Positions 17,507-25,177 of a stretch of DNA of 38,862 bases are shown here, in pieces (within the stretch, counting starts at the first letter, position 1; the number at the start of each line of letters is the position of its first letter). Below the pieces are notes generated by a model that had not been told where the DNA came from, made no database searches, and saw nothing but the letters and a program-made list of their open reading frames with translations. Position numbers and translations under genes: made by a program. This stretch comes from Pirellulaceae bacterium. GTDB lineage: Bacteria > Planctomycetota > Planctomycetia > Pirellulales > Pirellulaceae. Location: positions 1 to 38,862 of the forward strand of contig JAGFJK010000484.1 of assembly GCA_024102795.1 (NCBI GenBank), given 5' to 3'.

Positions 17507-17962
17507 ATGCTTCGAAGCCTCGTCTTGACCACTATTTGGCTCGTCCTCAGCCTGGCAACCTGCCAGGGGGACGCGTATGCCCAACGCCCGTACGAGCCCT
17601 ACCGGCCGTACCGTCCGACGCTCACCCGCTATCTGGACTATTTCCGGGCCTACAACGATAGTCCGGAGTTGGGTGGAGCGTTGTCGCTGGACGGGAGCCC
17701 GTCGTACCAGGGGTTTGTGCAACCTCGCGATCAGTTGCGGCAGGACTTGAGCGGCCAGCGGCTGCGATTGGGGGCACTATCCGATCGTTTGGAGACCCGC
17801 GTGGATCAGCTCGATCAACGTTTGGGGCGGCTGAGCAAGGATGTGGACGACCTGGGTACGAATCCCAATCGCTTGCAGACGATCCGCCGTTCGGGGGCGT
17901 CCCCCACTGGCACGGGCGGCACCTTCATGAACTATTCGAACTTTTTTCAGCGGGTGCGCTAG
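17507..17962 (+). CDS. Secreted 151-aa protein, unknown function
   Basis: Starts with a signal peptide: Lys-poor n-region MLRS, hydrophobic LVLTTIWLVLSLATC, likely cleavage after AYA near residue 26. The mature part begins with a Tyr/Pro/Arg-rich stretch (RPYEPYRPYRP), then a linker, then a heptad-like region with LGALSDRLETRVDQLDQRL (about 85-103), probably a short coiled coil. It ends in a Gly/Thr-rich tail. AAGGAG at 17493-17498 is well placed before the ATG at 17507, so the upstream GTG at 17498 was not used. The protein is probably periplasmic or surface-associated. No family is recognised. Confidence 0.75.
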   Translation: MLRSLVLTTIWLVLSLATCQGDAYAQRPYEPYRPYRPTLTRYLDYFRAYNDSPELGGALSLDGSPSYQGFVQPRDQLRQDLSGQRLRLGALSDRLETRVDQLDQRLGRLSKDVDDLGTNPNRLQTIRRSGASPTGTGGTFMNYSNFFQRVR

Positions 17963-18072
17963 GCGCGCGTGGGTTCTGAAGCCAGAGGGCAGGCTGTGAG
18001 TCTGTGCTTTGCTTCGGTCGGCAACTTGCCTTCCACCCGGCGTCAAGCCTTCGGCGATGGACGAAGTGCCTT

Positions 18073-18459
18073 ATGACTCACGACATCGCAAAACTGCTGC
18101 TGGCTCACGCAGGCACGTTCCTGGAACGCACCGAGGCGATCAAGACGGCCTTGGGGCTGGGCATGCCGCTGCACGAGATTGAGCAGTATCTCGACTGGCT
18201 GGACGCCAACCGCGGAGGCGTTTCCGCCAACGGGCCGGCGGCGCGCGAGGGCGCGGCCCCGGCGCGGGAGGAAGCGGCGCCGGCACGCGAGGAAGCGGAG
18301 AGCGGGACAAGCGACGATCCGCTTCCGGTTCGCGCCGCAGCGCCACCGGAGAACTCCGAGATCGACACGGTCGTCGACGACGCAGCCCGGAAGGTTCGCG
18401 TCGAACCAGGTCATTCCGAGTGTCAGCATCCCGGCGCGGGACGGACTGGCACTGGTTGA
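18073..18459 (+). CDS. Hypothetical 128-aa protein with Ala/Glu repeat linker
   Basis: The first 45 residues form a compact helical domain, beginning MTHDIAKLLLAHAGTFLERT and continuing to HEIEQYLDWLD. This is followed by a low-complexity linker with repeated APAREEA units (about 57-75) and a polar tail. There is no signal peptide. The ATG at 18073 was chosen because the helical domain starts there; the Shine-Dalgarno is poor, and the frame is open upstream to a possible TTG or ATG at 18004. The N-terminal domain looks like a real folded module; the C-terminal part may be disordered. Function unknown. Confidence 0.6.
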   Translation: MTHDIAKLLLAHAGTFLERTEAIKTALGLGMPLHEIEQYLDWLDANRGGVSANGPAAREGAAPAREEAAPAREEAESGTSDDPLPVRAAAPPENSEIDTVVDDAARKVRVEPGHSECQHPGAGRTGTG

Positions 18460-18535
18460 GAAGCCAAGTGCTGGTTGCTGGCAGAGAGGTCCGGGTGCCG
18501 GCTGAGTGGCTCCGCCGGAAGCTGCACTTGATCTC

Positions 18536-19243
18536 TTAATCCGCCGCGGGCCGCTCGGCGCTGCTGGACGAATGGGCTTCGAGCCAGGATTCAATCTGAC
18601 TGGCCAGAACTTCTTCCTCTCGCCCTGCCGGGATCACGCTGGTGTTGCGGAACACGCCTGGCGTGCTGGTGGAGTTGTCGCTGTGTTGATCGTCCAGGCC
18701 GCCGGCGATTCTCCGGGCGGACGACTGGCTGGCGGTTGCACGGAGCACGCTGGGCGAGTGGAGGCCGGAGCTGGCCGGCGGCGTGTCAGTGGCCGGCGGC
18801 GTGTCAGTGGCTGGCGGAGTCTGCGGTTCCGCCTCGACTGGCGGCAGCAGATCCGCTTCGCGCCCGGTTTCTGGTGGCCGAGTGCCGGGCAGCGGAGTTT
18901 CGGGCGAATCGGCGGCTGGCCCTTGCGAGCTGGCTTCTGGCAGTTCTTCAAGCGGAACCGCTTCCGAGGGAATGCCACCCCAGCAAGGATTGGGACAGGA
19001 GATCCAACCTTCGGGCCAGGCCCGCCAACACGACTCGTGGTAGCCGAAGAAATGGCGTTCGGTGTAGTAGGCCGGAGGATGGCGCGGCGAAAGCGCGGAG
19101 TGAACCGGGCTTAATCGCGTGTGGTGCCTGGTGCCGTGAATGGGAGCGTGACAGCCGCCGAGGCAGGGATAGGCCAGGAGGCAGAGTACGCCAAGCGTCA
19201 GCCAGGCTGCGGGGCCGCGGCTGAAGGCCAAGCAGGTAATCAT
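18536..19243 (-). CDS. Cys/Trp-rich lipoprotein next to the polysaccharide export gene
   Basis: 235-aa protein with a lipoprotein signal peptide, MITCLAFSRG...CLGGC, giving a lipobox LGGC with Cys around residue 30. A short conserved-looking block follows, FFGYHESCWRAWPEGW then CPNPCW (about 60-85), with paired Cys and Trp residues. The rest is Pro/Glu/Thr-rich and probably disordered, including a duplicated PPATDT. The ATG at 19243 has a strong GAGGAAAGG ahead of it on the - strand; a longer open frame upstream is rejected. It is 95 bp downstream of the Wza-like gene and likely in the same operon. Function unknown; a role at the outer membrane in polymer export is an inference. Confidence 0.72.
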   Translation of the reverse strand: MITCLAFSRGPAAWLTLGVLCLLAYPCLGGCHAPIHGTRHHTRLSPVHSALSPRHPPAYYTERHFFGYHESCWRAWPEGWISCPNPCWGGIPSEAVPLEELPEASSQGPAADSPETPLPGTRPPETGREADLLPPVEAEPQTPPATDTPPATDTPPASSGLHSPSVLRATASQSSARRIAGGLDDQHSDNSTSTPGVFRNTSVIPAGREEEVLASQIESWLEAHSSSSAERPAAD

Positions 19244-19338
19244 GACGTAGCCTTTCCTCGAACTTTCTGGGAGGGTCGTTTTTCGGGGTGGGTCGTTGAC
19301 GGATGGGGGAAGGCGGGCTCGTGGATCGAGTCCAATGA

Positions 19339-20406
19339 CTAGTTGCCAAACGCGAAGCCGCGAGCACCGCCGCCTTGCAGGACGGGACCAGAGTACCGAG
19401 TGGCCACGCCGACTCCGAGCAGACTGAAACCCATGGCCCGTTCGATCGGTGCCAGGAACTTGGCCAGCCGCGTGTCGAAAGCGACCATTTTGTCTTCGGC
19501 CACAAAGATCCGATCGCCCGGCATGACTTGATAGTTGGACGAAGTCGACGCCTGGGCCGTGATCGCCTTCCAATCCACGGGCAGCACTTGGACGTTGTTC
19601 GTGTGGGGACTGGGACGAGCGATCCAGATCCGCTTGGACGACAATTCGGTCAGCCCGTTGATGTTGGCGATCGCATCGAGGACGGTTTCGTTCCCGGTCA
19701 CCGGGAGACGCGTGACGCGATCCCCCGTGCCGGCCCCCTCGGTGATCACGTAATACACCTTGCTGTTGAATGCCGCGACGGTTACGGAGACTTCGGGCGA
19801 GTCGAGGAACTGGCGGAGGTGGTTTTCGATGGCGAACTTGGCCTGCTCCAGCGTCATCCCCACGACGGAAACGCTGCCGTAGCTTCCCAGGGTGATGGTG
19901 CCGTCGGGCCCCACCAGATGCTCGCCCGCAATCTGCTGCCGGCCGGCCAGCTCCAGCAGTGAAACAGAAACGAACGGCTCGCGCAAGTACTGCCGCAAAT
20001 GGTCTTCGATCGCTTGCTTGGCCTGGTCGGGGGTCAGTTCGGCTACCCGGACGCGGCCGTAGGGAAAGCCCAGATTGACGAAACCGCCGGACTCCACGGC
20101 AAATGCTCCGGCAATCGGCGCATTGGGCAAGGTCCCCTCGACCTGGATCGACAGGATGTCCGTCGTGCGCAACTGGTATGGCGCCTTGGGAATCGTCTGC
20201 AAGGCCTCGACGATCAGGATATCGGGCGGTTCGATCCGGTAGGTGGGCAGGGCGACCTTGGACAGTTCGCGCGGCATCGGCGCATGCACGTGGGGTGCCG
20301 GCGGAGGCTCCGGCCGGCGCGACAGAGTCGCGCAGCCCACTAACGGCAAGGCGATTGCCAGAAGCACCAAGGAGGCAGACTGCAGGAGGACTCGATTTCC
20401 CGTCAT
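19339..20406 (-). CDS. Wza-like polysaccharide export lipoprotein
   Basis: 355-aa outer-membrane export protein of the Poly_export/SLBB family. The signal peptide ends in a lipobox LVGC at about residue 25. The domain begins at YRIEPPDILIVEAL (about 55-68), with Poly_export signatures LRTTDILSIQVEG and VGPDGTITLGSYG, and SLBB-like repeats around VTVAAFNSKVYYVI. The segment YQVMPGDRIFVAEDK near the C-terminus is typical of planctomycete versions. It would form or gate the exit channel for the glycan made by the locus. The ATG at 20406 lacks a clear Shine-Dalgarno; the frame is open for 41 more codons upstream, but the signal peptide fixes the start. Confidence 0.92.
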   Translation of the reverse strand: MTGNRVLLQSASLVLLAIALPLVGCATLSRRPEPPPAPHVHAPMPRELSKVALPTYRIEPPDILIVEALQTIPKAPYQLRTTDILSIQVEGTLPNAPIAGAFAVESGGFVNLGFPYGRVRVAELTPDQAKQAIEDHLRQYLREPFVSVSLLELAGRQQIAGEHLVGPDGTITLGSYGSVSVVGMTLEQAKFAIENHLRQFLDSPEVSVTVAAFNSKVYYVITEGAGTGDRVTRLPVTGNETVLDAIANINGLTELSSKRIWIARPSPHTNNVQVLPVDWKAITAQASTSSNYQVMPGDRIFVAEDKMVAFDTRLAKFLAPIERAMGFSLLGVGVATRYSGPVLQGGGARGFAFGN

Positions 20407-20492
20407 GGCTTGGTCGTTCGCGAGTGAAAGGATTCGAACGAGAGCACGAACGCTCTGACCAGCCCTGATTATCGGAGCGTGCAGTTCAACCA

Positions 20493-20668
20493 CTACATTG
20501 CAAACACCCGATACGGTCCGCAGGACCACACCTTCGAGTCGGGGTTATTCAGGTTGTAGGGGTTATGCCAAATGTCCAGCAAAGCGAGCGGAGCCCCAAA
20601 ATCCGCATATTCATCATCGTCTTCCGGATCGCCAAACTTTGCCCAAAACAGGGGACAGGCAGCCGGCC
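20493..20668 (-). pseudogene. Relic resembling the C-terminus of a GspG-type pseudopilin
   Basis: In one - strand frame the stretch encodes CPLFWAKFGDPEDDDEYADF followed by DIWHNPYNLNN and KVWSCGPYRVF, then a TAG at 20493. This order matches the end of type II secretion pseudopilins (D-P-W-G-N-P-Y ... S-x-G-P-D-G), with His for Gly and Tyr for Asp at normally conserved places. There is no start codon or N-terminal pilin helix; the frame runs on upstream only as an antisense shadow of the VanZ gene. It lies between the VanZ and Wza-like genes. Alternative: chance similarity, or a small gene using an unusual start. Confidence 0.4.
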
Positions 20669-20674
20669 CTGGAC

Positions 20675-22114
20675 CTAGGTTGAAGGTTTCGATTGGTCCG
20701 GCGCCGGCAGGCCGAACAGCCACCAGACGAAACCCAGGCCGGCGAGCGAGGCGCCGGAGCCGATCAACACATCGGTCACGTCCACGTGCCGCGACGCGAC
20801 CAGCACCTGAGCGAGTTCCAATCCGGTGCAGAAGGCCAAGGCCATGAACGCTGAGAAGCAGAGCATGAGAACCAGCGGCCGGCGGCCGAGTCGAAAGGCC
20901 CTCAACGCCAGGCCCCAGAGGATACCCAGGGGAGCGAGCCACAGGACGTTCCGCAGGATGATCGTCACCGCCTGGAACTCGCTTCCCGTGTAGAGGCTGG
21001 AAAATGGCACTCGCAGGATGGAACGCAGCCGTTCGACCCGCAACTGCGGGTCGTCCACCAGGTCGAACGGCGCACAGGCCACGACCAACGACAGCGCGGC
21101 GTAAGCCAGGGTGGCCAGCAGCCAGGGCCTCGGCCCCCAGGTGAGCGCCTTAGTTAACGACCGCGGCAAGCCAGCGGCCAGACACCAGGCGCCGGTCGTC
21201 ACGCCTGCAATCCCTAACGCCACGTCCAGGGCTGAGTTAAAACGGCTGAAAATGGGCAACTGAGCCGCTTCCACCAGCGCCACCAGCAGCACTCCCCAAG
21301 CCGTGGCGACGGCCAGCGAACCCGCCGGGTGAGTTGGCCGCCGCGACTTGAGAAACAGCAGCATGCCTGGCGGGACATACGCCAGCAATAACACCAGACT
21401 CCGGCCCAGGAAGTCGGCATCCCAAGCGGCAATTCCAGCGGGCACCCAGTGGACCCGGCCGAGTTGTACCTTCTGCAACCATTCCGCCCGGCTCACCATC
21501 AAGTCCAACGGCAAGACGGCGTACAGCAAAAAAAGTAGCGTGTAGGCCTCCAGACACCAGCGAAGCTGGTGGGCCAAATCCCGGCTGAACAGTAATCCTC
21601 GCCACCAACGTATCCAGCGCTCGCCCGTCAGCACCCATAGGCTGGCTCCTACCGCCCCGCCCAGGGTTTCAGCCAGGACGTCATTCTGCGAAACGGTCCG
21701 CGGCGGAAACCAAAGTTGAGTGAATTCCAACGCCAGACTCAGGCCAGCACAGGCCAACACGGTCAACGCGGGCCAAACGATCGTCAAGAGGCTGGGCCGT
21801 CGGTCCAGATTCACCGCGGCGGCAAGAAAAAAGCCAATCGGCACAAACAGCAGCAGATTCGCCACCCAATCGGCGCGTTTCTCGATGCCCAACACCACAT
21901 ACGGGATTTCGGCGAAGGCCTGCCAGGCGTCGGACAAAGACAGCGGCTCGAAGTTCAGCGGGACCAGTGAACCGTACACCACGACACCGACTGTCAACAG
22001 GGTCAGGGCGGCAAAGTGGCGTCGCCGGGGCCAAGCGGGTGGTCTGGCCGCCGACTGTTGTTCACCCACGGTCGACACGCTGGAAAACCAATCCTGCCAA
22101 TGGCTTGCGTCCAA
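20675..22114 (-). CDS. VanZ-like polytopic membrane protein with three VanZ-type motifs
   Basis: 479-aa membrane protein with roughly 11-12 hydrophobic segments. Three related motifs occur where a Glu-x-x-Gln helix end is followed by an Asp-Val helix: LEFTQLWFPPRTVSQNDVLA (about 130-150), VEAAQLPIFSRFNSALDVAL (about 280-300) and LELAQVLVASRHVDVTDVLI (about 440-460). The first and third are good VanZ signatures. The usual VanZ domain is about 120 aa, so this looks like a multiplied fold. Function is unknown; VanZ gives low-level teicoplanin resistance, and VanZ-like proteins are common in exosortase/EPS loci. The TTG at 22114 is the longest start; GTG codons at 22078 and 22069 are possible. 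Confidence 0.8.
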   Translation of the reverse strand: MDASHWQDWFSSVSTVGEQQSAARPPAWPRRRHFAALTLLTVGVVVYGSLVPLNFEPLSLSDAWQAFAEIPYVVLGIEKRADWVANLLLFVPIGFFLAAAVNLDRRPSLLTIVWPALTVLACAGLSLALEFTQLWFPPRTVSQNDVLAETLGGAVGASLWVLTGERWIRWWRGLLFSRDLAHQLRWCLEAYTLLFLLYAVLPLDLMVSRAEWLQKVQLGRVHWVPAGIAAWDADFLGRSLVLLLAYVPPGMLLFLKSRRPTHPAGSLAVATAWGVLLVALVEAAQLPIFSRFNSALDVALGIAGVTTGAWCLAAGLPRSLTKALTWGPRPWLLATLAYAALSLVVACAPFDLVDDPQLRVERLRSILRVPFSSLYTGSEFQAVTIILRNVLWLAPLGILWGLALRAFRLGRRPLVLMLCFSAFMALAFCTGLELAQVLVASRHVDVTDVLIGSGASLAGLGFVWWLFGLPAPDQSKPST

Positions 22115-22157
22115 GGACTCAAGTTCAAATCAATCGTCCGGCGGAACTGGGGAACAA

Positions 22158-22189
22158 TTCGGACGCGTTCGGACGAATTTCAGTATACT
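22158..22189 (+). promoter_or_regulatory. Direct repeat TTCGGACG x2 ahead of a TATACT -10-like box
   Basis: TTCGGACG occurs at 22158-22165 and 22168-22175, exactly one helical turn apart, and the whole is flanked by AATTCG / CGAATT. TATACT at 22184-22189 could be a -10 element for the rightward genes starting at 22320. No good -35 is present, which would fit an activator-dependent promoter. It lies in the divergent spacer with the VanZ gene. Confidence 0.35.
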
Positions 22190-22319
22190 CAAAGCGAGGT
22201 TTTTTGGCGACCAGCGAAGGGGGCTGTTGGTCGGGATGATTCGCGACTGACAGACTTGCAGAATAACGGGCTGGGCGGTCACGGACCGAAGCGAAAGAAT
22301 CTTTCGTAGGTATCGCAGG

Positions 22320-22499
22320 ATGGGGCAGACTGAGTTTGACGTGGGGCAGCGTGTCCGAGTTCTGGTGGTGCCGCTACAGGGAGCCCTGGGGACGGTGGTC
22401 CAAGTCCTGGCAGACCAGCGTTTGCTGATCCGCCTGGACGCCTGGGATCGCGTGGCGTATCTCGAAACACACATGAGTCAGGTGGAACGCATCGATTGA
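22320..22499 (+). CDS. 59-aa KOW-like small protein
   Basis: A 59-aa protein with sequence features of a KOW/SH3-like barrel: FDVGQRVRVLVVPLQGALG, then TVVQVLADQRLLIRLD, then VAYLETHMSQVERID. The VGQRVRV...G..GTVV pattern is that of KOW motifs, as found in NusG and some ribosomal proteins. The ATG is at 22320 with a weak TAGG upstream. Its TGA overlaps the TTG start of the next gene (TTGA, 22496-22499), a strong sign of a real, coupled gene. Possibly nucleic-acid or protein binding; no specific family is recognised. Confidence 0.68.
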   Translation: MGQTEFDVGQRVRVLVVPLQGALGTVVQVLADQRLLIRLDAWDRVAYLETHMSQVERID

Positions 22500-23128
22500 G
22501 CAGCAGATCGTCGCCCAGGGCGCAACTGGCACCGCTGCCGCTACGAGTCCAGTCCCTATCGCTGCTGGGGATTCTCCTGGCCGTTGGCGGTCTTGCGGCT
22601 CTGGCATTCGGAGCAGGCTGGTTCACCGACCGAACGGCGGAGAAACGGACTGTGGAGGACTGGGCCGCCAAGGACTGGGCCGCCAAGGACTGGACTGCGG
22701 AGGATGGGGCTGCCTACCATGGGGCGCCGGACAGTTCCGGCACCTCGCAAGGGCAGTTGGAGGCCAACCCCGGCAGGCGGGTTGCCGGGACCGAGCCTGT
22801 GCTGGACTCGCCGCTGCCGGCGCTGGCAGGGCCGCCGTCCACCGATTCGAATGGGACGCGCGGGGCCGCGGATTCCAGTGCGGACCAGTTGTTGTTGCGC
22901 GGCGATGGAGCTCGCTGGCGGCAGGCGGCAACTGGGGAGCGGCGGGAAGCTTGCCGGCTGGCGGCCCAGTGGTTGGCGCCGGAGGCGACCCCGGAGTGGC
23001 AGGCCGCCCGAGCTGCCTATTACTTTCGGGAATTGGAAGCGTACTACAGCGATCCTCGCTGGGAAACAGTCCCGCTCGCGGAGCTTGTGCCGCTGTTGGA
23101 TGCGGCCGCGGAGCGTGATCCGGGTTGA
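22496..23128 (+). CDS. Single-pass membrane-anchored protein with DWAAK repeats, unknown function
   Basis: 210-aa protein. A basic N-terminus is followed by one membrane helix (about 22-42: LLGILLAVGGLAALAFGAGW). Then comes a short repetitive juxtamembrane stretch (EDWAA, KDWAA, KDWTA, EDGAA, about 54-73), a low-complexity Ser/Gly/Pro linker, and a C-terminal helical region (about 130-205) containing REACRLAAQWLAPEATPEW and YYFRELEAYYSDPRWE. The topology suggests N-in with the bulk outside the membrane. The TTG start overlaps the stop of the KOW-like gene, and its own stop lies 54 bp before the metalloprotease ATG, so the three genes appear to form one unit. No family is recognised. Confidence 0.7.
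   Translation: MSSRSSPRAQLAPLPLRVQSLSLLGILLAVGGLAALAFGAGWFTDRTAEKRTVEDWAAKDWAAKDWTAEDGAAYHGAPDSSGTSQGQLEANPGRRVAGTEPVLDSPLPALAGPPSTDSNGTRGAADSSADQLLLRGDGARWRQAATGERREACRLAAQWLAPEATPEWQAARAAYYFRELEAYYSDPRWETVPLAELVPLLDAAAERDPG
22655..22714. repeat. Four tandem 15-bp in-frame units
   Basis: Four consecutive 15-bp units (GAGGACTGGGCCGCC and variants) encode EDWAA-KDWAA-KDWTA-EDGAA just after the membrane helix. Units 1 and 2 differ at a single base; units 3 and 4 have diverged. Such a repeat can vary in length by slippage without breaking the frame. Confidence 0.88.
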
Positions 23129-23181
23129 CCTGGCTGCGGAGCCAGCCGACGGAAAATGATGAGCGAAAGGCGAGCCCGTTC

Positions 23182-24975
23182 ATGAATCGACGTCGAACGC
23201 GGCCAGGCGCGCTGGTATTGCAGCTCTTGGTGGGGCTCGTCGTCTGTGCCGCGCCAGGCCAACGGAGCCCGGCCGACGTCGTTGTCCTGGCCAACCGGAC
23301 GCCGCGGCAAGTTGCCATCCAGGCCATCGGCGACCGGCAGGAGCCCAGGCTGCAGCACCTGGCCAGCGGCGGGCTGCTCACCATCCCGACGGAAACGAAA
23401 CTGCTGTTGGTGATTTCCAGTGGCGACCAGGAACAGACCTTTGAGGTGGAGGCCGATTCCGCCTGCTATCTGCGGCCGACCGAGGGTGGCGGGTTCACGC
23501 TGCACGCGATGGATCTTGGTCAGCCAGTGGGGGCTGCCGGCGAGCGTCCGCGGGTCGAGTCCCCACGAGAACGATTCGCCCAACCCGGCGTCGTGAAGGT
23601 CAAACTGCTGGTGGACGAGGACGAACGAGCGGCCAGAGCGGTCTGGGAGGCTCGCTTGCGAAAGCGGCTCGAAGCGGCTTCGCAAATCTTCGAACGCCAC
23701 TTCCAGATCCGGTTCGAAGTGGTGGCGGTGGAGACGTGGCAGTCCGACGACAAAACGGCCGAGTTGCTCGAATTGCTGGCAGAATTGGAACGCGAGGTGT
23801 CGTCGGAACCGGCGCAACTGGTGATTGGCTTCACTGCCCAACCGCCCGCAAACGCTGGGCGCCAGCGGCTGGGCGTCACCCGCGGTCCACTGCACTCCTG
23901 GATCCTGGCCCGCGAATGGTTTCCGGGGCTGACCGAACCCGAACGGCTGGAGATTCTGGTCCACGAATTGGGGCACTACCTGGGTGCCGGACACTGTCCC
24001 GAAGCGCAGTCGGTCATGCGTCCCGAATTGGCCGATCAGCGAGCGCGGGCGCGCCATTTCGAAATCAACTTCGATCCGCTGAATGCCCTGGCGATCCACC
24101 TGGTGGGAGAAGACATCCGTTGGCGCGGAACCAGGACCCGGACCCAGTTTTCGCCCGCGACTCGATCGCGCTTGGCCAGCATCTATCGCGTGCTATCCGA
24201 AGCCCTGCCGGATGACGAACTGTTGGCCGAGTTGCAGGCTCTGGTCGAACGGCGTCCGTCGGCCCGGCTGCGAGCGGCCGCCGAGCATGTGGCGGACCAG
24301 ATCGTCAAGGCGGCATCGAGCCAGCGAATGTTACGCGGAGAGGACGCCACGGATCACCTGGTGCGATCCGCGGCCCTCGCTGCTGCCGCCGTGCCACCCG
24401 ACGTTGCCCCGGCCGCCCTGCTGATCGGGCTGGGTCTGGTGATGCCCGACTCCGAAAAACTTGTGCGGATTGCCCTGGAGAGCGGGCTCCCGGATAGACA
24501 GCGGCTGGCCGAGCGGGATACGCAAGCCGTAAGTCATCTTCAACCTTCGGTGCGGGGACGCCGCGATCTGGCCGAACACTTCGTCGCCTCCGCCGCGCTG
24601 ACCGCCATCCTGGGAGAGCCCGCCGCGCATGCCGCGGGACTGGCCAAGGAACTCCTCGACGCACGCCGCGATTCGGGCTTCAGCTTTCCCGATCTGGCGG
24701 CCAACGCGGCCGGAGTGCACTTCGCCAACTCGGTACTGGCCGGCCGCTTGCCGCTGATGTCGCTGGCCGACGAGTTCCACGTCCCGAACTTTGTTCCGGC
24801 CGTCGATGGCCTGGTGGAGGGTTTGGGGTGGTCCGAGTTCCAGCGACAATTCGGGGGTCCCAGCGATCCCGCCTTTCAGCGGATCAGGCAGCAGATCCTG
24901 GTTCGTATCGAGGCCTTGCCTGCCTACCAACCCGCCGCTTCGGCCAACTCCGGCGTCGATTCATCCGCACGGTAG
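23182..24975 (+). CDS. Secreted zinc metalloprotease (metzincin/matrixin-like) with long C-terminal region
   Basis: 597-aa protein. The signal peptide is about 1-30 (RRRTRPGALVLQLLVGLVVC). A small beta domain follows (about 32-110), then a metzincin catalytic domain with HELGHYLGAGH at 261-271 (zinc ligands His261, His265, His271; Glu262 catalytic) and a probable Met-turn, SVMRP, with Met279. The C-terminal half (about 330-590) is Ala/Leu-rich and helical, with no recognised domain; it contains LALAAAAVP-like helices and a DLAEHFVASAALTAIL segment. Most secreted matrixins are shorter, so the C-terminal half is unusual. The ATG at 23182 fits the signal peptide; a TTG at 23125 overlapping the previous stop is an alternative. 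Probably extracytoplasmic; the substrate is unknown. Confidence 0.83.
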   Translation: MNRRRTRPGALVLQLLVGLVVCAAPGQRSPADVVVLANRTPRQVAIQAIGDRQEPRLQHLASGGLLTIPTETKLLLVISSGDQEQTFEVEADSACYLRPTEGGGFTLHAMDLGQPVGAAGERPRVESPRERFAQPGVVKVKLLVDEDERAARAVWEARLRKRLEAASQIFERHFQIRFEVVAVETWQSDDKTAELLELLAELEREVSSEPAQLVIGFTAQPPANAGRQRLGVTRGPLHSWILAREWFPGLTEPERLEILVHELGHYLGAGHCPEAQSVMRPELADQRARARHFEINFDPLNALAIHLVGEDIRWRGTRTRTQFSPATRSRLASIYRVLSEALPDDELLAELQALVERRPSARLRAAAEHVADQIVKAASSQRMLRGEDATDHLVRSAALAAAAVPPDVAPAALLIGLGLVMPDSEKLVRIALESGLPDRQRLAERDTQAVSHLQPSVRGRRDLAEHFVASAALTAILGEPAAHAAGLAKELLDARRDSGFSFPDLAANAAGVHFANSVLAGRLPLMSLADEFHVPNFVPAVDGLVEGLGWSEFQRQFGGPSDPAFQRIRQQILVRIEALPAYQPAASANSGVDSSAR

Positions 24976-25008
24976 CTTTGGGGGGCAAGAGCGCCCGCCT
25001 GTTGCGAC

Positions 25009-25032
25009 ATATTCGGAATTCGGTTCCAATAT
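25009..25032. terminator. Imperfect hairpin after the metalloprotease gene
   Basis: ATATTCGGAA and TTCCAATAT form a 9-bp stem with one bulged C around the loop TTCGG, 33 bp downstream of the metalloprotease stop. There is no T-run. It may be a terminator or an operator dyad for the following antiterminator gene. Confidence 0.35.
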
Positions 25033-25098
25033 GCGGGAACGCCCGGATCATTGCCTGGGTGAGGCAGTTCTGGAGCTCAGAATTCCCGCGAGAATTTT

Positions 25099-25112
25099 AT
25101 TAACAATTAACA
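25099..25112. repeat. Tandem ATTAACA x2 in an AT-rich patch upstream of the NusG-like gene
   Basis: ATTAACAATTAACA is embedded in AATTTTATTAACAATTAACA, a clearly AT-rich island in a GC-rich spacer, 65 bp before the NusG-like ATG. It is a candidate promoter/UP or regulator-binding region. No confident -35/-10 pair was assigned. Confidence 0.4.
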
Positions 25113-25177
25113 CTGCAGAGGGGTTGTAAGTGTTCGGCGGAAGGGCCACACTTAGGAACCATTGGAGGGTCCCTGCG

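Noticed and set aside
19244-19573. Longer start for the Cys/Trp lipoprotein
   Set aside because: The upstream 110 codons are antisense to the export gene; the ATG at 19243 has a strong ribosome binding site and starts a clean signal peptide.
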